Of a stretch of DNA of 64,000 bases, positions 35,825 through 44,490 are shown piece after piece. Both the position numbers and the translations under genes were made by a program. The notes beneath the pieces were generated by a model. The model saw only the letters and a program-made list of their open reading frames with translations. It had not been told where the DNA came from and did no database searches. Each line of letters begins with the position of its first letter. The stretch's first letter is position 1. Origin of the DNA: Cryobacterium sp. Y29 (GTDB lineage: Bacteria; Actinomycetota; Actinomycetes; Actinomycetales; Microbacteriaceae); contig NZ_PJJN01000035.1 in NCBI RefSeq assembly GCF_002929825.1, positions 248,001-312,000 on the forward strand. Direction: 5' to 3'.

Positions 35825-36653
35825 CGTTGTGGATGGTGGTGATGAGAATGGCCCGGGCCCCGAGGGCGTAGAGGGCATCCATCACGTTGTTCATGTCACC
35901 ACGGCCGATCATGACCCGCACGGCGGCCCACTCCGGGTCGTGAAGGGAGGAAACCGTCGGCGATTCGATGCCGGGCGCGAGCGCTGCGGCCGCATCGAGC
36001 AGGGCAACGGGGATGTCGTAGTCGAGGAGCACGTACTGGCGGGCCACGAGCACGCCCTGGAGACGGCGGAGCAGGGTGTCGATTCCGGCCTTGTCGTTGG
36101 TGGAGCTGATGAGAACGGCCGTGGACTCGAGGATGACCGGTCCGAAGATTTCGAGGCCGGCTTTGCGCAGGGTCGTCCCGGTGGAGACGACGTCGGCGAC
36201 AGCATCCGCTACCCCGAGCTGAACCGCCGATTCGACCGCGCCATCGAGTTCAACCAGATCGACGGTCACCGAGTGCGTGGCGAGGAAGCGTTCGACCAAA
36301 CCCGGGTAGCTCGTGGCGACACGCAGGCCGTCGAGGTCTGCCAGCTCGGTGAAGCGACCGGCCGGCCCGGCAAAGCGAAAGGTCGAGTCTCCAAAGTCGA
36401 GGCTGGCGATCTCCACGGCTTTCGAGTGCGAGTCGAGCAGCAGGTCGCGTCCGGTGATGCCCACGTCGAGGGCGCCGGAACCGACGTAGGTGGCGATGTC
36501 GCGGGGGCGAAGGTAGAAAAATTCGACGCCGTTGTGCGGGTCGGCGGTGACAAGGTCGCGTGGGTCGCGGCGGCCGGTATAGCCGGCTTCAGCAAGCATC
36601 TGCGCGGCGGTTTCAGACAACGAGCCCTTGTTGGGCACGGCAATTCTTAGCAT
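35814..36653 (-). CDS. hisG: ATP phosphoribosyltransferase, long form
   Basis: A 279-residue protein of the long (hexameric) HisG class, with a C-terminal regulatory domain from about residue 205 that binds histidine. It catalyses the first step of the pathway. Landmarks are LRIAVPNKGSLSETAA at the start, DVGITGRDLLLD, VATSYPGLVERFLA and the PRPP-binding GVADAVADVVSTGTTLRKAGL. There is no need for a HisZ partner. It is 37 bp from hisF and 71 bp from hisE. The 3' end carries the 16-bp duplication described separately, leaving the protein unchanged. Confidence 0.96.
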   Translation of the reverse strand: MLRIAVPNKGSLSETAAQMLAEAGYTGRRDPRDLVTADPHNGVEFFYLRPRDIATYVGSGALDVGITGRDLLLDSHSKAVEIASLDFGDSTFRFAGPAGRFTELADLDGLRVATSYPGLVERFLATHSVTVDLVELDGAVESAVQLGVADAVADVVSTGTTLRKAGLEIFGPVILESTAVLISSTNDKAGIDTLLRRLQGVLVARQYVLLDYDIPVALLDAAAALAPGIESPTVSSLHDPEWAAVRVMIGRGDMNNVMDALYALGARAILITTIHNARL

Positions 36654-36724
36654 GGGGATACTCTCTTGGTTTTTTTCACACGACTATTTAGTGAATTAGT
36701 GCCAGCGGCGCACGCTGGTGTGGA

Positions 36725-36988
36725 TCACAAATGTCGGTAGATGTCGGCCGGAGAGAGGCCCTTGGCGATCATCATGACCTGCAGGTGGTAGAGCAGCTGG
36801 GAGATTTCAGCGGAGGTTTCGTCGTCGCTTTGAAACTCGGCAGCCATCCAGACTTCGGCGGCTTCCTCAACAATTTTCTTGCCAATGGCGTGCACGCCGG
36901 CATCGAGTTCACGCACGGTGCCGGAGCCCTCGGGGCGGTTGCGGGCCTTGTCGCTCAGTTCTACGAAAAGGTCATCGAAAGTTTTCAC
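36725..36988 (-). CDS. hisE: Phosphoribosyl-ATP pyrophosphatase
   Basis: An 87-residue all-alpha MazG-like protein catalysing the second step of histidine synthesis. It shows [14 protein letters not shown] at the start, then [12 protein letters not shown] with metal-binding acidic residues, and [18 protein letters not shown]. The length is normal for a stand-alone HisE. The start overlaps the rpe stop by 4 bp. Confidence 0.96.
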   Translation of the reverse strand: MKTFDDLFVELSDKARNRPEGSGTVRELDAGVHAIGKKIVEEAAEVWMAAEFQSDDETSAEISQLLYHLQVMMIAKGLSPADIYRHL

Positions 36989-37668
36989 GACTCTAGGTTA
37001 CCCGCCCCGTGACGGTGACTAGCCGCGCGCTCCCGCAGCAGGCCGATCTGGGCGGCCGGATTCTCGGCCCCGAACACGCTGGAACCAGCCACGAAAGTGT
37101 CGGCGCCAGCCAAAGCTGCGATCTCGATGGTCTGTGCGGTAATGCCGCCGTCCACCTGCAACCAGACGTCGAGGCCGGTCTTTTGTACTGCTGTGCGCAA
37201 CTGAACCAGCTTCGGCATGGTCGATTCCATGAAGCTCTGGCCGCCGAATCCGGGTTCTACAGTCATCACCAGCACCTGGTCGAATTCGGAAAGCAGTTCG
37301 AGATACGGCGCGACATCGGTACCCGGTTTCAGGGCGATGCCGGCGCGCGCGCCCATCTGCCGCAGGCGACGGGCCAGAGCGACGGGCTCGGTCGTGGCCT
37401 CGGCGTGGAAGGTGACCGAGTAGGCCCCGGCCTCAGCGTAGCCGGGCGCCCACCGCTCGGGATCGTCGATCATCAAGTGGATGTCCAGCGGCAACGGCGA
37501 TACCTGCTGCAGGCGTTCGACCATTCCCAGCCCGAAGGTGAGGTTTGGAACAAAGTGATTGTCCATGATGTCGACGTGCACGAGGTCGGCGGAGCGGATG
37601 CGGCCGAGCTCGTTCTCCATGTTGACGAAATCGGCGGCGAGAATGCTCGGATTGATGCGGTTAGCCAT
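36985..37668 (-). CDS. rpe: Ribulose-phosphate 3-epimerase
   Basis: A 227-residue TIM barrel that interconverts ribulose 5-phosphate and xylulose 5-phosphate, feeding ribose phosphate and thus PRPP to the neighbouring his genes. Landmarks are [33 protein letters not shown] with a metal-binding His-x-Asp, [26 protein letters not shown] and [12 protein letters not shown]. It is the first gene of the leftward his/trp block and diverges from the DUF2809 gene across about 80 bp. Confidence 0.96.
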   Translation of the reverse strand: MANRINPSILAADFVNMENELGRIRSADLVHVDIMDNHFVPNLTFGLGMVERLQQVSPLPLDIHLMIDDPERWAPGYAEAGAYSVTFHAEATTEPVALARRLRQMGARAGIALKPGTDVAPYLELLSEFDQVLVMTVEPGFGGQSFMESTMPKLVQLRTAVQKTGLDVWLQVDGGITAQTIEIAALAGADTFVAGSSVFGAENPAAQIGLLRERAASHRHGAGNLES

Positions 37669-37746
37669 CCGCTCAGTTTATCGAGCCTCGCGCAGCGGGC
37701 GGTTGCCTCCGGACCGTGCCGCGGGACGGTCCCCTATCCTCAAGGG

Positions 37747-38187
37747 ATGGAACGCTCGGAATCCCCGTATTCGCGTGGGACGAGACCCGCGTCGAGGAGC
37801 AGACGGAGCCTCCTGGCTTCCGGCGCTGTCATCACGGGCATAGGGTTGACGGTTCATTTCACCAACAATGGACCGGTCGGTGTTTTCGCTGCCGACGCTC
37901 TGTACGCGGTGCTGACCTACCTGGCCGTTTCGTTCATCGCTCCACGCTTTCGACCTCAGGTCAGTGCAACGGTCGCCTACTTGGTTTGCGTGACGATCGA
38001 GGCAGCCCAACTATCCCCAGGGCCGGCTGCCCTGGCCGATGTCTTTCCGCCGGCCAGACTCATTCTCGGCACGACGTTTGCGCCCGTGGATCTCCTCGCC
38101 TATGCCGTGGGGGTGTCAGCCGTCCTGGTCTGCGACAGGCTCATTCCACGACGCTGCACGCGATCGATGCGGCCAACCGCCAGGTAG
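37747..38187 (+). CDS. DUF2809-like membrane protein
   Basis: A 146-residue protein with about four hydrophobic segments after a basic N-terminus (residues 24-42, 48-66, 76-92, 113-130). The stretch ADALYAVLTYLAVSFIAPRF followed by VCVTIEAAQLSPGP matches the DUF2809/VanZ-like pattern, in which an E-x-x-Q motif sits in a membrane helix. The catalytic role is not known. The start ATG 37747 has only a very close AAGGG, so initiation is uncertain. It is the first plus-strand gene of the small accessory patch. Confidence 0.65.
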   Translation: MERSESPYSRGTRPASRSRRSLLASGAVITGIGLTVHFTNNGPVGVFAADALYAVLTYLAVSFIAPRFRPQVSATVAYLVCVTIEAAQLSPGPAALADVFPPARLILGTTFAPVDLLAYAVGVSAVLVCDRLIPRRCTRSMRPTAR

Positions 38188-38326
38188 CAGCTACGGAATG
38201 CGCTCGTGCAAGCGGCACTCACCGTGGTCGAGGCGCCACAATCTACATCCGCGCTAGTCGATCTTGCCGAGACCTCCACGTGCACGACGTGGCGCGGTCT
38301 CGGCGTCGTACACGTGGGGCGGGCGC

Positions 38327-38570
38327 CTACTTTTCCCAGTTGGGTTTTTCGGCAGGGGTGGCGGCGCGGTTTTGGTCGGCGGGGCGCCAGGTTTGGGTGG
38401 GGTCGAACACGAGGGGCCGCAGACCCCGGGCCGTCCGTCTCGCATGGTGATGTCCGAGCCGGAGGTCTCGATACTCACACGCTCGGCGTTGCAGAGCAGC
38501 ACAGCATTGTCGATATCGGCGGGTCCGCCCGTGCGCCAAGGCCTCACCGGGCGCAGACCCGTCCGGTGCA
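38327..38570 (-). pseudogene. 3' remnant of a DUF222/HNH endonuclease gene
   Basis: One frame reads TGGPADIDNAVLLCNAE and SIETSGSDITMRDGRPGVCG. The next frame over continues VFDPTQTWRPADQNRAA and ends EKPNWEK at a stop. Together they match the C-terminus of actinobacterial DUF222/13E12-type HNH endonucleases, where GGPT-IDNAVLLC is followed by a Trp-rich tail. The first part of the HNH motif is degraded, the N-terminal 300 or more residues are gone, and a frameshift lies near 38408. Confidence 0.7.
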
Positions 38571-38918
38571 TTATGAAAAAACCTGAAATTGAGTGCAAAC
38601 TTTCTCAAAGAAAGAACCTCCCCGACCCGGTCCTAGTGCGAGTTATCGACCAAATTTTCGAAAGTACCAGAAGCTATGCACAAGGCAGAAACAAGGAGAC
38701 GGCGAGCATAGAGTCCCTCGCGCTGCCGCGCGGCGCTCCGAGCGCCCGGTGCACCACTGCTCGACACTGGGCAGCATGCTTGGTCATCGCTCGGGGCGCA
38801 TTTCGCGCTGTCTCAATCATGTTATCGTTTATCGTTATGTATCGACAAGCGTTATGGCGTAAGGGTCCAGCATGATGATGATTCAACACGACACGAAGAA
38901 CTCTGAAATGACACGCTG
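38571..38918. other. Gene-free stretch upstream of the DUF2975-like gene
   Basis: No intact gene recognised. It is less GC-rich than the surroundings and carries the candidate operator/promoter described at 38821. Short open frames here have no recognisable product. Confidence 0.4.
38821..38857 (+). promoter_or_regulatory. AT-rich direct repeats, candidate XRE operator and promoter
   Basis: The stretch holds TTATCG-TTTATCG-TTATGTATCG, that is ATCG-type units at 6-8 bp spacing, in an otherwise GC-rich region, followed by a TTATGG about 60 bp before the DUF2975-like start. It fits an operator for the XRE-type repressor encoded two genes downstream. This is inference from position and repetition. 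Confidence 0.4.
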
Positions 38919-39689
38919 ATGGCGGCTCTAACCTGGTGGACTGCTCTCCTCGTCTTACTCGTGCTCGGCACCATAGCGACCGTCGTGGTAATCGAACGTC
39001 GATCGGAATCTCGACCGGGCACCGATGTCGGCCCCACCAAGGCGGTGCGGGTCACCAGAATCATCGCGATCCTCTATGCGGTGGTGACGGTGTTCGGAAC
39101 TGTAGCCGATGCCCTGCAACGGCTACTCAGCGACGCTGTGAGTGTGCGGCTGCCCGTCAAGCCATTCTGGCCCAGCCTGCCGAACACGGTTGAGGTCACG
39201 GGGACGACCGCCGACGTTGTGGGTGGAGGGTTCGACCACGCTGTGGTGACCGTGGCAGGGCTGGACACTGCCACCCGCGTCTGGCTGGCAGCCGGCGACG
39301 CGCTTCAGGGAGCGACGAACGTTGTGATCGCTGTCGTTGTTGTTATGCTCTGCACGAGCATCATCAGGCTGGATCCGTTCCGTCCGGCGCTGACCCGCGG
39401 CATCAACCTGACCGCGACCTCGATCATCGTCGGCGGCCTTAGCTGGCAGGTGTGTGATGCTGTCGCGGGCGGCCTCGCCTCCTCTCAGGTACTCAGGGCA
39501 ACCGGGTGGAGTCTGGACACAGCCGAGATCGACTGGACTGACATTCGTCAGGTCATCGGGCTGCCGATGGCAGGCCACGAATGGACTCTGGATTTCTGGC
39601 CGATCTGGGTGGGCCTGGCCCTGTTCGCCGTAGCCGCGGTATTTCGATACGGGCAGAAGTTGCAAAGAGACTCCGACGGGCTCGTCTGA
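38919..39689 (+). CDS. DUF2975-like membrane protein
   Basis: A 256-residue protein with hydrophobic segments at about residues 6-25, 46-65, 135-152, 160-180 and 225-243. The soluble loop between the second and third contains VEVTGTTADVVGGGFDHAVV. Overall plan and the partner gene resemble the DUF2975 membrane proteins that are encoded with small Cro/CI-type regulators. Its exact function is unknown. The stop overlaps the start of the regulator (TGATG), so the two are co-translated. ATG 38919 is used; there is no strong ribosome-binding site. Confidence 0.6.
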   Translation: MAALTWWTALLVLLVLGTIATVVVIERRSESRPGTDVGPTKAVRVTRIIAILYAVVTVFGTVADALQRLLSDAVSVRLPVKPFWPSLPNTVEVTGTTADVVGGGFDHAVVTVAGLDTATRVWLAAGDALQGATNVVIAVVVVMLCTSIIRLDPFRPALTRGINLTATSIIVGGLSWQVCDAVAGGLASSQVLRATGWSLDTAEIDWTDIRQVIGLPMAGHEWTLDFWPIWVGLALFAVAAVFRYGQKLQRDSDGLV

Positions 39690-39922
39690 TGCGCGCGGTT
39701 CCCGATGAGGACTCCGGCATTCATTGCCGGCTCGACGAGCTCCTCGAGCAGCGTGGCATGACCCTGACGCGGCTCAGCTCCCTCGTGGGCGTCAGCATCG
39801 TCAACCTGTCCGTGCTGAAGAACGATCGAGCCAGAGCCATCCGCTATTCAACGCTCCGGGCGATCTGTGATGCGCTCGACTGCGATGTAGGAGATCTGCT
39901 GGTGGTGGGACCCAGCGCCTGA
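39689..39922 (+). CDS. XRE-family (YozG-like) transcriptional regulator
   Basis: A 77-residue protein from the ATG that overlaps the upstream stop. The helix-turn-helix is LDELLEQRGMTLTRLSSLVG followed by VSIVNLSVLKNDRARAIRYS and TLRAICDALDCDVGDLL, a classic Cro/CI fold and typical of the YozG/HTH_26 subfamily. It probably represses its own two-gene operon, with the ATCG repeats upstream as candidate sites. The partner membrane protein may sense a membrane or envelope signal; this is not established. Confidence 0.82.
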   Translation: MRAVPDEDSGIHCRLDELLEQRGMTLTRLSSLVGVSIVNLSVLKNDRARAIRYSTLRAICDALDCDVGDLLVVGPSA

Positions 39923-40002
39923 TCTCGGTAGCCGCTACGGTAACGGGCGTAACGCGCACCCGTTTCGGGAGCGCGCATCCGCTGGTCTGGGCGGCGGTGC
40001 GC

Positions 40003-41517
40003 CTACTCGTTGGAGCGCTGCAGCAGGGTGATGAACATGGCGTCGGTACCGTGGCGGTGCGGCCAGAGCTGAACGCTCCCGGTGTCGGCAGGCAGGTCAA
40101 GGTTCGCCGCGCTGAATGACTGCACGACGGCCGCAGTGTCGAGCACCGTCACGGTTCCGCCGGCAGCGCGCACGGCGAGGGCGACAATCGCCCGCGTCTC
40201 GGCGGTGTGCGGTGAGCAGGTGACATAGGCGAGGATGCCGCCGGGCTTGAGCGCGAGCAAGGCCGCCTCGATGAGTCCAAACTGCAGACCAGCGAGGTCG
40301 GCGACGTCCTTGGGCTGTTTGCGCCAACGAGCCTCGGGTCGGCGCCGAAGAGCGCCGAGGCCGGTGCAGGGGGCGTCGAGCAAAATACGGTCGAAGGTTT
40401 CCGGGTGCGTTCGGCCGATGGTCGTGCCGTCGATTTCCCACACCGCAACTGGCTCGGGGAGAGCCTCGAGGGCGGTGCGCACGAGGGTCGCCCGGGCGGG
40501 AACGAGCTCGTTGGCCACAAGTTCGGCTCCCCCGGCGCGTGCCTCGGAAGCGAGCAGGGCGGCCTTGCCACCGGGGCCGGCGCAGAGGTCGAGCCACCGC
40601 TCCCCCGCAACGATCGGCCGGGCCCGACTGAGTGCCAGAGCGGCGATCTGCGATCCCTCATCCTGCACCCGAATGCGACCCGCCGTCGCCGTCACGAGGT
40701 GGTAGGGGTCTCCGGAGTCCAACACAAAACCCACCGGTGAGAATTCATCGGCGAGGCCCAGCCGTTCGCGGTCTTCGTCGGTGGCGAGGCCGGGCAACGC
40801 GACCATATTGACCTTCGCGGCCATGTTGTCAGCTGCGAGCAGATCGGCCAACTCGTCTTCGTGACCTTCCGCACGCAGTGCCTGCCGAAAGGCCCGCACG
40901 ATCCAGGCGGGATGCGAATATTCGGCGGCGAGCCGGTCATCGACGTTGACCGCACCTTGGAGCACCCGGTCACGCCATTCCTCGGCGCTCGATCGGGAGA
41001 TGGTGCGCAGCACGCCGTTGGTGAAACCGGTCGCGGAGCGTGAACCGACCTGCTTGGCGAGCGAGACGGATTCGTTGACCGCGGCGTGGGTCGCGATGCG
41101 GGTGGCCAGCAGCTGATGGGCGCCAAGGCGGAGCACATCGAGAATAGCCGGATCGATGGCGCTGACCGGTCTGTTGGCGGCGAGGGCGATCACACGGTCA
41201 TAGAACCCCTGCATGCGCAGGGTGCCGTAGGTGAGCTCGGTCGCGAGGGCGGCATCCGCCGTATTCAGGGCTGCACGTTGAATGCGGGTCGGCAGCAGCA
41301 GGTTCGCGTACGCGTCGGATTCGCGCACCGCCGCAATCACCTCATAGGCGATGCGTCGGGCCGGCTGCACAAAGTCGGCCGGGGCCGGGCGAGACCGGGC
41401 ATTACCCGACGGTGCCGACTCGGCCGCACGGTCCGAGTGAGCACGGTCCGAGCCTGCGCGGGGCGAGCGTGGACGGTCCGAGCCTCCGCGGTCCGAACCT
41501 GAGCGGTCGTCACTCAT
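40003..41517 (-). CDS. rsmB: 16S rRNA (cytosine-C5) methyltransferase RsmB-like
   Basis: About 504 residues from ATG 41517, which overlaps the fmt stop as ATGA. The first 50 residues are an Arg/Ser/Asp-rich low-complexity leader with SDR- and GSDR-like repeats. The N-terminal NusB-like RNA-binding part starts at ARRIAYEVIAAV. The SAM-dependent domain has WLDLCAGPGGKAALLA, RILLDAPCTGLGALRRRPEARW with the Pro-Cys nucleophile, and ILAYVTCSPHTAETRAIV with the second Cys. It methylates C967 of 16S rRNA in E. coli. Confidence 0.93.
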   Translation of the reverse strand: MSDDRSGSDRGGSDRPRSPRAGSDRAHSDRAAESAPSGNARSRPAPADFVQPARRIAYEVIAAVRESDAYANLLLPTRIQRAALNTADAALATELTYGTLRMQGFYDRVIALAANRPVSAIDPAILDVLRLGAHQLLATRIATHAAVNESVSLAKQVGSRSATGFTNGVLRTISRSSAEEWRDRVLQGAVNVDDRLAAEYSHPAWIVRAFRQALRAEGHEDELADLLAADNMAAKVNMVALPGLATDEDRERLGLADEFSPVGFVLDSGDPYHLVTATAGRIRVQDEGSQIAALALSRARPIVAGERWLDLCAGPGGKAALLASEARAGGAELVANELVPARATLVRTALEALPEPVAVWEIDGTTIGRTHPETFDRILLDAPCTGLGALRRRPEARWRKQPKDVADLAGLQFGLIEAALLALKPGGILAYVTCSPHTAETRAIVALAVRAAGGTVTVLDTAAVVQSFSAANLDLPADTGSVQLWPHRHGTDAMFITLLQRSNE

Positions 41518-42431
41518 GACGCCGTCACCGATTCTGCTGCCACTCCGCGCCACCAGTCGTTCGCTGTCATCGCTGTCTTTCCGGCCGGTTGCACGCGCAG
41601 CAGAACCAGGGGTTCGGTCTGCGTGCCTACCAGCACTATCTTTTCGCGCTGCACAATAGTTCCGGCAGGCAGGTTGGGTTGGTCGACGCTCGGAGCGACC
41701 TCGAGAAGTTTCAATTCGGCGCCGTTCACGGTCGTGAACGCACCCGGCTCCGGGGTCACTCCGCGAATATGGTTGTAAACGGATGCCGCCGGTCGGCTGA
41801 ACACGATCCGCGCATCGTCCCGGACCAGTTTGGGCGCGAGGGTCGCCTCGCCGGTCTGCGCCACGGCCAGGGCGGTGCCGGCGGCGAGCTCGGAGACGAC
41901 CCGCAGGAGCAGAGCGGCGCCGCTGTGACTGAGCTCATCGAGAAGTATTCCTGATGTGGAATGTGCGCCGAGAGGCTGGGAAAAACTTCCGAAAACGGCA
42001 CCGGCGTCGAGTTCGGGTACCAGCTGGAACACTGCGGCGCCGGTGAGTTCATCACCGGCAATGACGGCGCGCTGCACCGGGGAGGCCCCCCGCCACCGTG
42101 GCAGGAGGGAGAAGTGCAGGTTGATCCAACCGAGGCGGGGAACGGAGAGCAGAGGCTCGCGCACGATGCCGCCGTAGGCGACGATGACACCGAGGTCAGG
42201 TTGCCGGGCACGGATAGTCTCGGTGGCCTCAGCGTCGAGTCGGTTGGTTTTCAGTACCGGGTAGCCATAGGCCACCGCGGCCTGCGCGACCGGCGACGGA
42301 GTGAGGGTGCGCTTGCGGCCGAGCGGAGCATCCGCTCGAGTGATCACGGAGACAATCTCGTTATCGGAGCTGGCCAGGGCCGTGAGGCTGGGCAGCGCGA
42401 CCTCGGGCGTGCCGGCAAAGACGAGTTTCAT
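41514..42431 (-). CDS. fmt: Methionyl-tRNA formyltransferase
   Basis: A 305-residue enzyme that formylates initiator Met-tRNA. The formyl-transfer core has MKLVFAGTPEVALPSL, then INLHFSLLPRWRGASPVQRAV with the catalytic Asn and His, and a C-terminal OB-like domain including ICR-type IRGVTPEPGAF. It starts directly after the priA stop with no gap and overlaps rsmB, so priA-fmt-rsmB form a coupled set. Confidence 0.96.
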   Translation of the reverse strand: MKLVFAGTPEVALPSLTALASSDNEIVSVITRADAPLGRKRTLTPSPVAQAAVAYGYPVLKTNRLDAEATETIRARQPDLGVIVAYGGIVREPLLSVPRLGWINLHFSLLPRWRGASPVQRAVIAGDELTGAAVFQLVPELDAGAVFGSFSQPLGAHSTSGILLDELSHSGAALLLRVVSELAAGTALAVAQTGEATLAPKLVRDDARIVFSRPAASVYNHIRGVTPEPGAFTTVNGAELKLLEVAPSVDQPNLPAGTIVQREKIVLVGTQTEPLVLLRVQPAGKTAMTANDWWRGVAAESVTAS

Positions 42432-44477
42432 TTAGAGCAGCTCCGGGTCGTCGAATCGAACTTTAAGTGTAGGTGGCGGTTGGAACGAACCCGACTTCGA
42501 CTTGCGGCGTTTGGCGGCGTTTCGCACGACCGCCGCCTTGAGCGCGTGGGCCACTTCATCGCCGCGGGCGTAACCGAACCGCACGACCGCCCGCACCAGG
42601 GGGGCGTCGGTGTCGACCGGGCCCAGTATGTCAAGGCCTGCCACCGCACCGAGATCGGCGAGGGCAGCGTCGACGTCTGCAGCGGTGCCGGTGACCGAAG
42701 CCACGCGCACGGCCGGCGGAAACCGCAGCTGGCGACGGTCGGCGAGCTCGCTCGCCGCGAAGCTGTCTGGCCGCCAGGAATTGAGCGCCCGGGCGAGGGC
42801 GCCCCCGACCCCGGCGAGCAACACGGGAGCGCCGGGTGCGGCAAGAGCGGCCGCGTTGGCCCACCAGCGCAGGCAGTCCTCAGCGACGCGCAGCGATTCG
42901 CGGGCAAGCATCCGCTCGCCGTCGAGGATGAGGATGGCCCGGTAACCGCCGGTCGGCACCGGTTCGGCGCCCCGGGTGGCGATCACGAGAGCGGGCTGGG
43001 CGCCGAGGGTCTGAATCGTGTGTTCTCCGTCGGCGACGATGACGCGCGCGCCGGGAAAGGCACGGCCGAGTTCTTCGGCAGTGCGCCCGGTGCCGAGCGT
43101 CACGACGCGCAGTCTGGTGCCTTCGCAGTGTGCGCAGGTCCAACCGGCGGCGAGGGCGCCGCACCATCGACAAGACGGCACGGCCGAGGCTGACTTCAGC
43201 CCGAGCGGACCCTGGCAGTGGGTGCACCGGGCGGCTTTCTTGCAGCTTTGACAGGCGAGCATCGGGGCATACCCCGGGCTCGCGACCTGCACCAATACCG
43301 GCCCGAGCGCGAGCGCCTCCCGGGCGGCCTGCCACGCGGCCGACGGGATGCGGGCCGCGCGCGCCTGCTGGTCGGGTTCGGATTGAAAATCAGTGGGGAT
43401 GATGCGCGGGTGTCGGTCGGCGGCCGGATTCACTTCGGTCAGGTACCCCAGCTCGACCAGGCGCTGGGATTCGACGCTGCGCGAGTGGCCGAGCAGCACG
43501 AGGGCGCAGTCACTGTCCTGCTGGCGCACCAGGGCCGCGTCGCGGGTATTGACGTAGGGGCTGAGCGGTTCGGAGTAGAGCGGGTCGCCGTCGTCCCAGA
43601 CGGCGATGAGGCCGAGGTCGTGCGCGGGGGCGTAGACGGCCGAGCGGTTGCCGAGGATGATGCGCGGCGCGGGCTCGAGGCAGGCCAGAAAGGCGCGGTA
43701 CCGGTCGGGGTTCGGCTGACGGGCATCGACCCGGCAAAGCTGCAGCGTCGGGGCGAGCTGGGCCAGGGCGGCCTGTACCTGGTCCTGATCACGAAAGTCG
43801 GGCACGCAGAGAATGGCGCTCTGACCTGCGCTGACGGTGGCGACGGCGAGTTCGGCCAGGGTTTGGGCCCAACGGCCGATCGTGCTGCCGTCGACCAGCT
43901 GCGTGAGTTCGGGGATAGCGGCGACGGCGACGCGGTGGTGCTCCATGATCACACTGTCGAGCCGTCCGGTCGGGTAGCCGACGAAGGCGGGAGCGGCCAG
44001 ACCGACCGATACGGGTGACGGAGCAGGATCAGCCGGCTCCGTACCCGTGCTCAAAACAGCAGGAACGGCCTGCGCAGCCAACCAGGCCTTTTCAACGCGC
44101 ACCTGCCGCGGCGGCACCGCAAGTCGGATGATGTCACTCGCGTTCCCGGCAGCCCGATCCGCCAGCCGGCGCGCCAGTTTCCACACCTCGGGCGTGAGCA
44201 CAACGGCCGGGGACACGACCGAGTCGATCGGACTCAGGGCGCCGCGGAAGGCGACATCCGTTTCCGAGTCGGACCGGGGCCGAGCGGATCGCGGATCCAG
44301 CACCTCGATCACATACGCGTCGACGACACGGCCGCCGGAGCGAAAGGGCACCTTGACGCGCATTCCCGCCGCAACCTGACCGACCAGTTCGGTGGGGACG
44401 CCGTAGTCGAACAGGTGGTCCAGTTGCGGCAGGGGGGACTCGATCAGCACCCGTGCGACGAGGCCGGAGTGCGTCAT
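42432..44477 (-). CDS. priA: Primosomal protein N' (PriA), helicase-motif-deficient actinobacterial form
   Basis: A 681-residue protein. The N-terminal 3'-DNA-binding domain starts VARVLIESPLPQLDHLFDYGVP. The eight-cysteine zinc region is visible as CQSCKKAARCTHCQGPLGL and CRWCGALAAGWTCAHC. The Walker A motif GxxxxGKT that should lie near residue 200 is absent (the region reads TVSAGQSAILCVPD) and the DExH box is replaced by AVWDDGDPL. This loss is known in actinobacterial PriA, which are predicted not to hydrolyse ATP. It probably still recognises stalled forks and recruits the replisome. It starts ATG 44477, 13 bp after metK. Confidence 0.93.
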   Translation of the reverse strand: MTHSGLVARVLIESPLPQLDHLFDYGVPTELVGQVAAGMRVKVPFRSGGRVVDAYVIEVLDPRSARPRSDSETDVAFRGALSPIDSVVSPAVVLTPEVWKLARRLADRAAGNASDIIRLAVPPRQVRVEKAWLAAQAVPAVLSTGTEPADPAPSPVSVGLAAPAFVGYPTGRLDSVIMEHHRVAVAAIPELTQLVDGSTIGRWAQTLAELAVATVSAGQSAILCVPDFRDQDQVQAALAQLAPTLQLCRVDARQPNPDRYRAFLACLEPAPRIILGNRSAVYAPAHDLGLIAVWDDGDPLYSEPLSPYVNTRDAALVRQQDSDCALVLLGHSRSVESQRLVELGYLTEVNPAADRHPRIIPTDFQSEPDQQARAARIPSAAWQAAREALALGPVLVQVASPGYAPMLACQSCKKAARCTHCQGPLGLKSASAVPSCRWCGALAAGWTCAHCEGTRLRVVTLGTGRTAEELGRAFPGARVIVADGEHTIQTLGAQPALVIATRGAEPVPTGGYRAILILDGERMLARESLRVAEDCLRWWANAAALAAPGAPVLLAGVGGALARALNSWRPDSFAASELADRRQLRFPPAVRVASVTGTAADVDAALADLGAVAGLDILGPVDTDAPLVRAVVRFGYARGDEVAHALKAAVVRNAAKRRKSKSGSFQPPPTLKVRFDDPELL

Positions 44478-44490
44478 GACTGCGCCGACT

